A DNA stretch of 33,108 nucleotides from positions 66,115 through 99,222 of the forward strand of contig DPRS01000034.1 in assembly GCA_003537575.1 (NCBI GenBank). Direction: 5' to 3'. The notes below the pieces were generated by a model. The model did not search any database. It was not told where the DNA came from and worked only from the letters and a program-made list of their open reading frames with translations. A program made the translations under genes and the position numbers. Positions 14,999 to 23,047 of the stretch are shown here, piece by piece (position 1 is the stretch's first letter; every line of letters begins with the position of its first letter). This DNA comes from Oxalobacteraceae bacterium (GTDB taxonomy: Bacteria; Pseudomonadota; Gammaproteobacteria; Burkholderiales; Burkholderiaceae_D).

Positions 14999-17623
14999 CT
15001 ATTTGCAACTGACGATGCCTTGCAAGTCATCTTTAGCGGATGGAGGAAGGGATTCCAGCCATTTCGCCATAAATTCCTGCAAATGAGCCGGCGGACGAGG
15101 TTTGCTGAAATAGTAACCCTGCAGGTAATCACACTGCTGCTCGCGCAAAAATTCCAGCTGCGCAGAAGTTTCGACACCTTCCGCGATGATTTTCAGTTTC
15201 ATGCTCTGCGCGAGCGCGATGATTGCCTTGACGATGGCGGCATCGTCAGGATCGGTCGTAATGTCGCGTACAAATGACCGGTCAATCTTGAGCAAATGAA
15301 TAGGAAAGCGCTTGAGATAGCTGAGACTGGAGTAGCCGGTACCAAAGTCGTCGATGGAAAGCTGTACGCCCATATCGCTTAATTTCCTCAGCGTTTCCGC
15401 AGCGCTTTCCGGATCGTCCATGATCACGCTTTCGGTAATCTCCAGTTCGAGGCAAGTGGCTTTGCATCCGGTTTCCTGCAGCACGCGGGCGATCATGTGC
15501 TCCAGCCCTTTTTGGCGGAATTGGCGTGCCGACAGGTTGACCGCCATTCTCACTTCGGGAAATCCGGTCTCTTTCCAGGCCACATGCTGGGCACAGGCGG
15601 TGCGCAGCACCCATTCACCAATGGGAACAATCAAGCCAGATTCTTCTGCGATCGGAATGAAATCGGCTGGCGCAATGCCTGCTGTCCCAGGTGGCTGCCA
15701 ACGCAATAGCGCCTCAACGCCGACCATCCGGCCGGAAGCGATATCCATCTGCGGCTGGTAATGCAGCACGAACTCATTCCTTTGCAGCGCATGTCGCAAG
15801 CCACCTTCGACTTTCAACCGTTCGAATGCCTTGGCATTCATTTCCTGGGCATAGAACTGGTAATTATTGCGCCCTAACGCCTTGGCCCGATACATAGCTG
15901 CATCAGCATTCTTTAGCAGCGCAACGCCATCCTTTCCGTCTTTCGGGTAAAGACTGATGCCGACACTGCCACCTAGCGACAGTTCCTCGTCATTTATAAC
16001 GATCGGCACAAAAAGAGAATCCAGTATTTTTTGTGCGAACAGGGCTACATCGTTTTCCCTGGCAACATCGGAAAGCACGATGACGAATTCATCGCCGCCA
16101 AGGCGGGCCACGGTGTCTCCATCCCGGATACTGCACGCCAGCCGCCTTGCCACTTCGATGATCACTTCATCGCCAACACTGTGTCCCAGACTGTCATTGA
16201 TATTCTTGAAGCGATCGAGGTCGATGAACATAACTGCCACATGCCGGCCAACGCGGCTGACATGGGCGATCGCTTGGTCTAGACGGTCCTTCATCAGGTT
16301 CCGGTTAGGTAAGCCCGTCAATGGATCGTGGTGCGCCAGGCGTTGCAACTCAGACTCGTACTGCTTGCGCTGCACAATGTCTTCGATCACCTTAATGAAT
16401 CCGGTTTGACCATTTCCTCTTTGCATTGGTGCCACGGTCACCTTGACCCAGACAGGAGTGCCATTCTTGTGAATGTAACGCTTTTCCCTGGAATAGTTTT
16501 GGATTCCCCCTCCCAGCAGGCGGGCAAACTCCACTTGATCGAGATGCCGATCTTCCGGCAATGTCAGCTCACGAATTGACAGCTGCAGCAACTCCTGCTC
16601 TGAATACCCGATAATTTCCTTTAATTTTTGGTTGACTCTCAGCCATCGCCCGTCTGGACAAACCTCTCCCAAGCCAACTGCCGCTTGACCAAACGCGACC
16701 CGGAATCGCTCCTCGCTTTCGTACAATTTGGCACGCGCCTGCATGCGCTCGGTGATATCTTCGACCAGCAGTAATAACAAATTCTGTTCTTCAAGCAGCG
16801 CATGTGAGATTTTGCATCGCAAGTAACGAAGACTGTTTGTATCGGCATGTAGCGTGATGACCAAGTTGTTTTGGTAATCCTGCTGGGCCAGTCCGTGCTC
16901 AATACATTCATTCAGCAGCTGATTGGAAAGTAGCTGAGAAAACCGTTTACCTTCCGACATACCATGCTTATCAAGGCTGAACATATCGCGGATGGCATGA
17001 TTCACCGTGCGGATGCGGCCTTCCCTGTCGATCACCATCAAGCCCGCCGGCATACTGCCGACAATCTGTTCGGCGTAATTCTTCAGCTGCAGGATTTCGT
17101 ACCGATCCGATTGGATGTACATATCCAGAGCCAGCGACATGTCGAAGCAGACGATCTTCAGCAAGGCGTCGTAAGTGGGGAAAAACTTGTCCGGCTCATC
17201 CTGCAACAACTCGCGCAAGACCGACATCAGGCCGGAAAGATATTTTCTGTAGGCGCCGATATACCATTGCGGCGCCAGACCGATGCGCTGGTGCGCCACC
17301 CCTACCCTGAGCCGGTTTCTGACGTAGTCGTCGCCGTATTCTCCGTTAGTGAGCCTCTCAAAATAGGCGGCTTGGGTCTGCTTCAGGCGGGCCAACACCT
17401 CCGGGCTATGCAATAACTTCTGCAAGGGAGGAAATTGACTCAAGTGATTATAGAATGTTGCAATAAAATCATGCTGCCGTTCCGCCAGTTTTGCATGGAC
17501 TTCACGCAGCAGCTGACAGTCCGTTTCTCCAATTTCCAGAAAAGCCTGACGTTGCGCGATTTCGTGCCTGTCCGGATTCATCTTCTGGATAATTTCATTG
17601 ATGTCGTGATTCATATTTCTCAT
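14999..17623 (-). CDS. Globin-coupled sensor with PAS-PAS-GGDEF-EAL
   Basis: With the ATG at 17623 the protein has 874 residues (17671 and 17614 are alternative starts; none has a strong ribosome binding site). Domains in order: a globin-coupled sensor (about 35-165; RVGVAHQRIGLAPQWYIGAY contains the putative proximal haem histidine, H111), two PAS-like domains (about 185-290, 300-420), GGDEF (about 430-590) and EAL (about 605-855). The RLGGDEF active site (509-513) is intact, with an RxxD inhibitory site (RDGD) five residues before it. EALLRW, LEITES, DDFGTGYSSL and AEGVET are also intact. It can be predicted to sense O2 or another haem ligand and to make and/or degrade cyclic-di-GMP in the cytoplasm. 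The net direction cannot be told from sequence. Confidence 0.92.
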   Translation of the reverse strand: MRNMNHDINEIIQKMNPDRHEIAQRQAFLEIGETDCQLLREVHAKLAERQHDFIATFYNHLSQFPPLQKLLHSPEVLARLKQTQAAYFERLTNGEYGDDYVRNRLRVGVAHQRIGLAPQWYIGAYRKYLSGLMSVLRELLQDEPDKFFPTYDALLKIVCFDMSLALDMYIQSDRYEILQLKNYAEQIVGSMPAGLMVIDREGRIRTVNHAIRDMFSLDKHGMSEGKRFSQLLSNQLLNECIEHGLAQQDYQNNLVITLHADTNSLRYLRCKISHALLEEQNLLLLLVEDITERMQARAKLYESEERFRVAFGQAAVGLGEVCPDGRWLRVNQKLKEIIGYSEQELLQLSIRELTLPEDRHLDQVEFARLLGGGIQNYSREKRYIHKNGTPVWVKVTVAPMQRGNGQTGFIKVIEDIVQRKQYESELQRLAHHDPLTGLPNRNLMKDRLDQAIAHVSRVGRHVAVMFIDLDRFKNINDSLGHSVGDEVIIEVARRLACSIRDGDTVARLGGDEFVIVLSDVARENDVALFAQKILDSLFVPIVINDEELSLGGSVGISLYPKDGKDGVALLKNADAAMYRAKALGRNNYQFYAQEMNAKAFERLKVEGGLRHALQRNEFVLHYQPQMDIASGRMVGVEALLRWQPPGTAGIAPADFIPIAEESGLIVPIGEWVLRTACAQHVAWKETGFPEVRMAVNLSARQFRQKGLEHMIARVLQETGCKATCLELEITESVIMDDPESAAETLRKLSDMGVQLSIDDFGTGYSSLSYLKRFPIHLLKIDRSFVRDITTDPDDAAIVKAIIALAQSMKLKIIAEGVETSAQLEFLREQQCDYLQGYYFSKPRPPAHLQEFMAKWLESLPPSAKDDLQGIVSCK

Positions 17624-18299
17624 GCTCGCAACTTCTGATGCATGCAACACCAGAAGGAGTGTCGTATCCATGCGCTAACCGCATGGCTATGCCATATCGT
17701 CCTGTCATGGGCTTGTTCCAGCTTGAAGATGTCCACTGATTGCAACAATGCCGCCACACTCAACTGCAACGAATCGGCTGCTGCAGCAATGGCAAGGACA
17801 GGGTCAACTTAAAAGCTTCCGCGAGCACAAGTTACGCGGACTAACAACGAAATCAAAGTGCTATTGAAAGGAAGCGTGTGCAGGGCCTCAGAAACGCCTA
17901 CCACTTATTCCAATGTTAACAATGATATTTAACAAGGATATGACAAGATTTCCGCTTGAACTGAGTAAGAGCTCGTTTGAATATTAATTTTTCAGTTAAA
18001 AATGCGCTTCATCAGCAAGCTACCCATGGCGGCATAAATCATGTTTTCTGATACATCGAGGCGCTGCTCATAGGTGCGTTCCACGACCCACTGTTTTCAT
18101 AGGGCGACAAAGCCATGTTGATCGCCCAGCTTGTGCACGACTTCCGCAATAAAGTCGAGCAGCGCCGCCTTGTCGAGCAGCGCAGTGCGGTCATAAGCGC
18201 GCTCGGCTTGGTAACGTCACATTGCTGTGATAAAACCTGAATAAAATTATCCAGAATGCTGAATTCAGACATCAAGCATCTCCTGAAGGAGCGTGTTTT
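17624..18299. other. Gene-poor stretch with transposase remnant
   Basis: Upstream of the GGDEF-EAL gene there is a region without a convincing intact gene. It includes the IS5-type remnant listed at 18000-18190 and, on the minus strand, an ORF start with AGGAGATGCTTG before ATG at 18273 (reading MSEFSILDNFIQVLSQQ) that loses any family resemblance where it runs into the remnant in another frame. The promoter of the GGDEF-EAL gene must lie in 17624-17990. Confidence 0.45.
18000..18190 (-). pseudogene. Internally deleted IS5-type transposase remnant
   Basis: Minus-strand translation gives GFVAL, a stop, then KQWVVERTYEQRLDVSENMI followed by YAAMGSLLMKRIF. WVVERT and the YExxxxxSENMIYAAM block are hallmarks of the C-terminal end of IS5-type transposases, but the roughly ten or more residues normally between them are missing. 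This indicates an internal deletion as well as a stop codon (TGA at about 18098-18100). The upstream part (DKAALLDFIAEVVHKL) is not recognisable. It is unlike the 14.5-15.0 kb remnant and so is a second, independent insertion. Confidence 0.6.
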
Positions 18300-18437
18300 A
18301 TGGATGAGCAGGAATTGGAAGCACTGGAAAAATCGGTAGTTCACGCTGCAACGGCACATGCCAGAATTGCGCAGCCTGTTCAAGCCTTTGTCGTTAAACT
18401 CATGGTGGTCCAGTCGCAAGGCCGCTCAATGATATAA
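18300..18437 (+). CDS. Putative 45-residue small protein
   Basis: The ATG is preceded by GAAGGAG, ten bases upstream, a respectable ribosome binding site. The 45-codon product begins MDEQELEALEKSVVHAATAH and ends QSQGRSMI, with an amphipathic helical appearance. It lies directly upstream (18 bp) of the gene at 18456 in the same direction, so the two could share a transcript. I recognise no family. Alternatively it is the tail end of DNA brought in by the neighbouring IS remnant. Confidence 0.4.
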   Translation: MDEQELEALEKSVVHAATAHARIAQPVQAFVVKLMVVQSQGRSMI

Positions 18438-18455
18438 AGATGCACAAGGATCATC

Positions 18456-19010
18456 ATGATTTGCAAAAAGAGCGCAGCAAAAATCGTTGAATTTTCCAAG
18501 GCTGTTCAAAAGTATTCGAAAGCCAGCGACAAGAAAATTTACACGGCAGTCGAGGAGGAAAACCGGCGCCGCGCCTGGGTTCTTCTCAAAAATCTCATCA
18601 AATACTGCGAGCACATTGAACGGTGCGATATGTTCGACACGATGTCGATTGTTCAGGCCAAGGACGAAGCAGAAAGCGAGCACCACTACATCGCCGCTCG
18701 CGATGAGTGGATAGCCGGACTGATAGTGGCGTCCGAGTTTGAAAAGAACTTGAAAGCCTTCGAAAAGACATCGGCGAAGGAATATGTGAAGAAGATGAAG
18801 AAAGCGAAGGTGGAGAAGAAACCCGCCAAGGTCAAATCGGATGCCCAGAGCGCGGCAGTCAATGAGAGCGCAGCTATGGTCGTCGAAAGGATCGTGGCCA
18901 AGAAGGCTGCCCCGGCCAAGAAAGCCGCTCCTGCCCAGAAAGCGGTGGCAAAAACACCCGCTGCGAAGAAATCATCCGTTGCCAGGAAAACGACAGCAAA
19001 GAATTCCTAA
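18456..19010 (+). CDS. Hypothetical protein with histone-H1-like Lys/Ala-rich tail
   Basis: The protein (184 residues) has a helical, charged N-terminal domain (about 1-110) that I do not recognise. Its C-terminal tail (about 112-184) is dominated by lysine, alanine and proline with KKAAPAKKAAPAQKA-type repeats like the bacterial histone-H1-like proteins. Such tails bind DNA nonspecifically, so a nucleoid-associated role is plausible. GGATC lies a few bases before the ATG. The tail composition is seen in the sequence; DNA binding is inference from other H1-like proteins. An unrelated function for the N-terminal domain cannot be excluded. Confidence 0.7.
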   Translation: MICKKSAAKIVEFSKAVQKYSKASDKKIYTAVEEENRRRAWVLLKNLIKYCEHIERCDMFDTMSIVQAKDEAESEHHYIAARDEWIAGLIVASEFEKNLKAFEKTSAKEYVKKMKKAKVEKKPAKVKSDAQSAAVNESAAMVVERIVAKKAAPAKKAAPAQKAVAKTPAAKKSSVARKTTAKNS

Positions 19011-19142
19011 AAGCTCCGAGCTTCTCCCGGCATTTCCAGAGAGGGATGGGCCGTTGCATTTCCATGCATCATATTGCCTACGATATGAAAGGCACATCAG
19101 GATTCGACCATATCATCCGGCGTCAAGGGCAGCCCCTTTCTG

Positions 19143-19670
19143 CTACCACTTCAATGACAGCAGTTTCTGAGCCATGGGAAGCAAGCAAAGCGACATGATG
19201 TCGTGACGAAAAGCCCAGCAAAAGCTATCCATCTCCGGCAGCAGCTTGCCCGTGTCTCGCTGCAAAAAATGACTCTTGCAGCTCAGATGATCAAGGCGAC
19301 CCAGGCTTTCCGGCGCACGTACCTTGTACAAATGCAGGTTCTTATGCTTTAGATACTTGAATCCGCCAATTTCCTCAAATAAGGCATCGGTAAACTGGAG
19401 GCCTGTTTCTTCCCTCAACTCCCGTTTCGCCGCTTCGAAAGTTGATTCTCCCGGCTCTCGCATTCCCTTTGGAATATCCCAATGGAGAGCGCCCGTGACG
19501 TGGCAAAGCAGCAATTGCCCCTTCGTGTTAAGAATGAGGGTCCCGCATGAAGTGGCAACTTCGGCCCTGGGTGTTGCGCCTACCCCGGGTGTTGCGCCTA
19601 CCCCGGGCATTGCGTCTAATAACGCTGACATTCGTGTTTCTCTGATCTGCAGATTTTCGGCGCCAAACAT
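19143..19670 (-). CDS. Nudix hydrolase
   Basis: A 175-residue protein with an exact Nudix box, Gx5Ex7REUxEExGU, from G69 (GMREPGEST...REETGL) and an upstream HWDIPKG motif. These enzymes cleave nucleoside diphosphates linked to other groups; the substrate here is unknown. The N-terminus contains a tandem PGVGAT repeat encoded by an exact 18-bp duplication. A shorter start at residue 14 (MSALLDAM) is possible. The gene follows the 61-residue ORF by 12 bp on the same strand, and both lie downstream of umuDC, so the enzyme may be part of a DNA-damage transcription unit, possibly cleaning nucleotide pools. That link is inference. Confidence 0.88.
   Translation of the reverse strand: MFGAENLQIRETRMSALLDAMPGVGATPGVGATPRAEVATSCGTLILNTKGQLLLCHVTGALHWDIPKGMREPGESTFEAAKRELREETGLQFTDALFEEIGGFKYLKHKNLHLYKVRAPESLGRLDHLSCKSHFLQRDTGKLLPEMDSFCWAFRHDIMSLCLLPMAQKLLSLKW
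19571..19606. repeat. Two exact 18-bp tandem repeats
   Basis: GTGTTGCGCCTACCCCGG occurs twice in direct succession (19571-19588 and 19589-19606) and a degenerate third unit starts at 19607. Being a multiple of three, it leaves the Nudix reading frame intact and encodes repeated PGVGAT residues. It is a potential slippage site with copy-number variation. Confidence 0.9.
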
Positions 19671-19682
19671 CCCGTTATCGTC

Positions 19683-19868
19683 CTACCACCATGGAAGCTC
19701 CTGACTTGCCTGCTTTCGCTCCATCGCTTCCTCCAGCTCGCGGCGCTGCTTGACTCGCTGCCTCGTCTTTTCCGAACACTGGCGCGCCGACAGCGGCTTG
19801 ACCGTTGTCAGCTCCTTAAGCGGCGCCTCATTTTCATTGTCCTGGCTATAGGGGGTAACGTGATACAT
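19683..19868 (-). CDS. Small charged hypothetical protein
   Basis: The 61-residue ORF starts at 19868 with GAGGA about nine bases upstream; longer in-frame starts lack support. The C-terminal half is a highly charged helix (KTRQRVKQRRELEEAMERKQ). No family is recognised. It sits between umuC (256 bp upstream) and the Nudix gene (12 bp downstream), on the same strand as both. It is probably co-transcribed with the Nudix gene; whether the SOS-controlled umuDC transcript reaches it is unknown. Confidence 0.6.
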   Translation of the reverse strand: MYHVTPYSQDNENEAPLKELTTVKPLSARQCSEKTRQRVKQRRELEEAMERKQASQELPWW

Positions 19869-20124
19869 GGTTTTTGTCCTCGCTATGACACAAAGATTGC
19901 GGTCCTCACTTGCGGCTTGCGGCTCCAACCGGATCTGCAACATCCGGATTGCAATGAACATGGGAATGCTCATGCCATACAAGCGAGTGACTCTCCAATT
20001 GTTAATTTTATGCCGCGAGAATGACGTAACGATTACAAGTGCAAATGCAGCGGGAAATTGGCCAGACTACGCTCTATCCCTGTGCATATCGATGGCCATA
20101 TCTGGCAGTGATTGCAGCTGCATG

Positions 20125-21408
20125 TCAGCGGCACCTGGCAATCTGCTCCCAGTCCGTCGTATAGCATGGACTCTTGTTATCCGCCCTCATCTCCCAGCGG
20201 CGTAGCGAACCATCGCTGGAAAGCTTCAGGGTCCCGCGCCCGTAACGGGAATTGATTTTGTCGAGCGTATCCATGAGCGCTGTGCTCGGTTGCGCTTGCG
20301 CCACCGAAAACAGGTCTTCCTGAACAATATGCTCAGGCCGGATATCGGCAAGAATGACGCCCGCTTTCTTGTATTCATAGCCAGAGCGGTATAGCCGCTC
20401 CAGCGCCTGAAACGCCCAGTGGTTCAACACCAGCGAGTCGGCTGCAGGCACCGGTAACGGGATCGACATGCAAGGGTTGTACTGAGGTTTCTCCGGCCGG
20501 AAGCGGTCAGTCCTGAGGAACACCTGCAGCAAGCCCGCCACGGATTTCTGCCTTCTGAGCTTTCCGGCCGCGTTCGAGATGAAATGGGCCACCGCATCCT
20601 GCAGGTCGGTGAGCCCGGTGACCGCCTGGCCGAACGAGCGACTGGAAACAATCTGTTTTTTGGAAGGTTCGACTTCTTCAATCTCGATGCACGGCTCGCC
20701 ACGCAGCTCGCGAATAATTTTTTCCATCACCACCCCATAGCGCGCCCGCATGGAAGGAATGTCGGCTTCGCGCAACTGCAAAGCGGTATGGATGCCAAGG
20801 CCGGCCAGGCTTCCGGATAGTTTCCTACCGATGCCCCAGACCGCCCCTGCTTCCAGGTTCGCCAGGACACTGTTCTGCTGCGCAAGTGTCAGGCGGTTGT
20901 AGTCGAAGATCCCTCGAGATTTCGGGTGCTGCTTGGCGACGTGATTGGCCAGCTTGGCCAGGGTTTTTGACGGCCCGATGCCGACACAGACAGTCAGTCC
21001 GGTCCACTCGATCACCCTCCTCCGAATCGCGCAAGCCCGCTCGCGAATATCGCCGAAGCCGGTCAGGTCGAGGAAGCACTCGTCGATCGAATACACTTCC
21101 TGGACAGGAGAAAACCGGGAGAGTATCGCCATGACCCTGTTGCTCATATCAGCATAGAAAGGGTAGTTGGAGGAAAACGCGACGATTCCATGCCGCCTGG
21201 CCAGGTCTCTCAGCTTGAACCAGGGTTCCCCCATCTTGATACCCAGCGCCTTGGACTCGTTCGAGCGGGCCACGACACATCCATCGTTATTCGACAGGAC
21301 GACCAGGGGCTTGCCATCGAGGTCAGGGCGGAACACGCGCTCGCAGCTGCAGTAGAAATTATTGCAGTCGATCAGCGCGATGCTGCGCGGAAGCTGGCTC
21401 ATTACCAT
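20125..21408 (-). CDS. umuC: DNA polymerase V catalytic subunit UmuC
   Basis: The 427-residue protein is a Y-family translesion polymerase of the UmuC type. The N-terminal catalytic block IALIDCNNFYCSCERVF contains the metal-binding Asp (D14), and YSIDECFLDL supplies the D109/E110 pair. The palm, thumb and little-finger segments follow (GIGPSKTLAKLAN; WGIGRK; SSRSFG), and the length is typical. An alternative start two codons in (21402) is equally possible. It lies 67 bp downstream of umuD on the same strand, behind the LexA box at 21923. With cleaved UmuD it would carry out error-prone lesion bypass. There is no sign of inactivation. Confidence 0.95.
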   Translation of the reverse strand: MVMSQLPRSIALIDCNNFYCSCERVFRPDLDGKPLVVLSNNDGCVVARSNESKALGIKMGEPWFKLRDLARRHGIVAFSSNYPFYADMSNRVMAILSRFSPVQEVYSIDECFLDLTGFGDIRERACAIRRRVIEWTGLTVCVGIGPSKTLAKLANHVAKQHPKSRGIFDYNRLTLAQQNSVLANLEAGAVWGIGRKLSGSLAGLGIHTALQLREADIPSMRARYGVVMEKIIRELRGEPCIEIEEVEPSKKQIVSSRSFGQAVTGLTDLQDAVAHFISNAAGKLRRQKSVAGLLQVFLRTDRFRPEKPQYNPCMSIPLPVPAADSLVLNHWAFQALERLYRSGYEYKKAGVILADIRPEHIVQEDLFSVAQAQPSTALMDTLDKINSRYGRGTLKLSSDGSLRRWEMRADNKSPCYTTDWEQIARCR

Positions 21409-21475
21409 GCTCGCGCCTGCGGAACACGATCATGGCGGCATGCAGCCAAATGCGGGGAGGTCCAAGGCAAGGCCA

Positions 21476-21907
21476 TCAACCGTTCAGCAACTTGTGCAAA
21501 TTGAACGTCACCACGCCCCAGATCCGCAACTCCTGGCCTTCGCTCAGTTCAATTGGCGGATAGGCCGGATTTTCCGCAAGAAGGCGCACCACTTTTCCGC
21601 GGCGATAGAAGCGCTTGACCGTGAATTCCTCATCCACGATGGCGAGCACAATATGCCGATGGCGCGGCTCGATTGCGCGGTCGACGATAATCGTGTCGCC
21701 CTCGAAAATACCGATGTTGATCATCGAGTCGCCCATGACCCTGAACAGAAACGACGACTCCCGGTTGATGAACAGGTGCTCATTCAGGTCGATTCTTTTT
21801 TGCGCATGGTCGGCCGCTGGACTGGGAAAACCGGCCCGCACTGAAGCATTGAACAGCCCGATAACGAGAGGGTTGGCCAGCAGCGGCACAGGGGATTGGG
21901 ACGGCAT
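21476..21907 (-). CDS. umuD: UmuD, SOS mutagenesis protein / LexA-like protease
   Basis: The 143-residue protein has all hallmarks of UmuD: an Ala-Gly cleavage site (A25-G26 in VRAGFPSPA), the nucleophilic serine S61 in MGDSM and the general base K98 in TVKRF. RecA-stimulated self-cleavage gives UmuD', the partner of UmuC in polymerase V. The gene starts at 21907, 16 bp from a consensus LexA box, and is followed by umuC. The SD is weak (AAAGAAAAA). Regulation by LexA is strongly supported by the box; the rest is established for the family. Confidence 0.95.
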   Translation of the reverse strand: MPSQSPVPLLANPLVIGLFNASVRAGFPSPAADHAQKRIDLNEHLFINRESSFLFRVMGDSMINIGIFEGDTIIVDRAIEPRHRHIVLAIVDEEFTVKRFYRRGKVVRLLAENPAYPPIELSEGQELRIWGVVTFNLHKLLNG

Positions 21908-21922
21908 TTTTTCTTTGCATTA

Positions 21923-21938
21923 CTGTGTTTTTATACAG
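21923..21938 (-). promoter_or_regulatory. LexA (SOS) box of umuDC
   Basis: CTGT-GTTTTTAT-ACAG is a perfect CTGT-N8-ACAG LexA operator, flanked by TA on both sides as in the consensus. It is 16 bp upstream of the umuD ATG and overlaps a TATAAA sequence on the minus strand that may be the -10 element. Confidence 0.93.
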
Positions 21939-22094
21939 TATCATTCAGAATACAAAGAATTGCAAGAATCCAACGGCGACACTTGCAGTTTCCTTGATGC
22001 GTATAAGTTGAAGCACTCTCTGTTCAAGATACTTTATGCCCAGTGAACTAAATAACGCCATCATGCAACCCTGAATTTTCGGTATTCGCCATTT

Positions 22095-22745
22095 ATGCAA
22101 ATCACTTCCAGTAGCGCCATCCATCTATTGCACCAGGCATCTGCCGGGGTCCTGGCCACCCAGTCCCTGCAGCTTGCCGGCTATCCATTTGCCACGGCGC
22201 TGCCATTCGCGCTCGATGAACGCCACTGCCTGCTGTTTTTGATAAGCGCCTTGGCAGAGCACACCAAAAATCTCCTGGCGGACGCCCGGGCAAGTTTTCT
22301 GGTAGCGGAACCTGGCACGCCAAACGTCTTGAAAGGCGCGCGATTATCCATTCTGGGCGAGGCACGACCATTTGAGGCGCAGGATGAGCTGGTCGCCCGA
22401 TACCTGCGCTACCAGCCCGATGCAAAGCTGTACCTGGAACTGGGCGATTTTTCCTTTTTCAGGCTGGAGCCCCTGCGTGCAAGATATATCGCAGGATTCG
22501 GCGAGATGGGGTGGGTTGAACAAGCCGACTGGCAGAACGCCGCGATACTTCCCTTAGCCGACGAGGTAGAGGTTTACCGGGCCGTGACTCCAGCCCTTCC
22601 CAATGGCATGCGAATACTTGGCATCGATGCATACGGGTTTGATGTCGAGCACGCAGGGAGACGCGAGCGGCATCAGTTTTCGAACGGCCCGCTGCCATTG
22701 GAGAATCTCGCGGAAGTGATCAGCCGCTTTCTGAATTCGCTATGA
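22095..22745 (+). CDS. HugZ-like haem utilisation / FMN-binding split-barrel protein
   Basis: A 216-residue protein with an N-terminal pyridoxamine-5'-phosphate-oxidase-like split barrel (QSLQLAGYPFATALPFALDE; FLISALAEHTKNLLADARASF) and a C-terminal domain with the DUF2470 signature (MRILGIDAYGFDV). This two-domain layout is that of HugZ/HutZ-like proteins, which handle haem; some relatives are flavin-linked reductases. No signal peptide is present, so it is cytoplasmic. The SD is weak. No haem-uptake genes are adjacent, so the haem role is an inference from the family. Confidence 0.8.
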   Translation: MQITSSSAIHLLHQASAGVLATQSLQLAGYPFATALPFALDERHCLLFLISALAEHTKNLLADARASFLVAEPGTPNVLKGARLSILGEARPFEAQDELVARYLRYQPDAKLYLELGDFSFFRLEPLRARYIAGFGEMGWVEQADWQNAAILPLADEVEVYRAVTPALPNGMRILGIDAYGFDVEHAGRRERHQFSNGPLPLENLAEVISRFLNSL

Positions 22746-23047
22746 ATAGCACGATAGGGAATCGACCAAGGCAAGCAACTGACCAGAAACTTTGATTTGC
22801 GTCATTTTGCGGTCACAAAGGCAAGCTATTCTCTCGGCTTGGACTTGCGGTGTCGACACCCTGAGCAGTTCTTCATAGGGTGCTTGGCCGTCACTCTCCC
22901 GATGAGAGTGGTCCTATCATATTCCTGGCCTGAGGCTGGCCGCCTCAAGCGTCCACTTCGGATTTTCAGTCAGCCCAAACGATCCCGCGGCATCAATGAT
23001 GATGGCCGACCTGCTTCTGGTATAAAACCAGTCTGCTCTCGACAATA
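22746..23047. other. Hairpin-rich convergent intergenic region
   Basis: This lies between the ends of two converging genes. It contains four perfect inverted repeats in about 180 bp: GGTGTCGACACC (22849-22860), CACTCTC/GAGAGTG (22892-22910), TGAGGC/GCCTCA (22931-22947) and CTGGT/ACCAG (23017-23031). No T-run follows any stem. A plus-strand open frame crosses the region but has no ribosome binding site. It could be a structured RNA or transcription-blocking region. Confidence 0.45.

Noticed and set aside
14690..15277. Plus-strand frame of 195 codons
   Set aside because: It crosses the decayed transposase and the end of the GGDEF-EAL gene in antisense. The minus-strand reading explains the sequence.
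18039..18273. Minus-strand frame starting MSEFSILDNFIQVLSQQ with a good ribosome binding site
   Set aside because: After about 25 residues it runs through the transposase relic in a non-homologous frame (Ser/Arg/Cys-rich), so at most it is a broken gene start. It is not listed as a gene.
21548..21557. AATTGGCGGA shared with the tRNA-Ser 3' flank, considered as an attachment-site copy
   Set aside because: It is only 10 bp, lies inside umuD and extends no further on either side. It is most likely chance.
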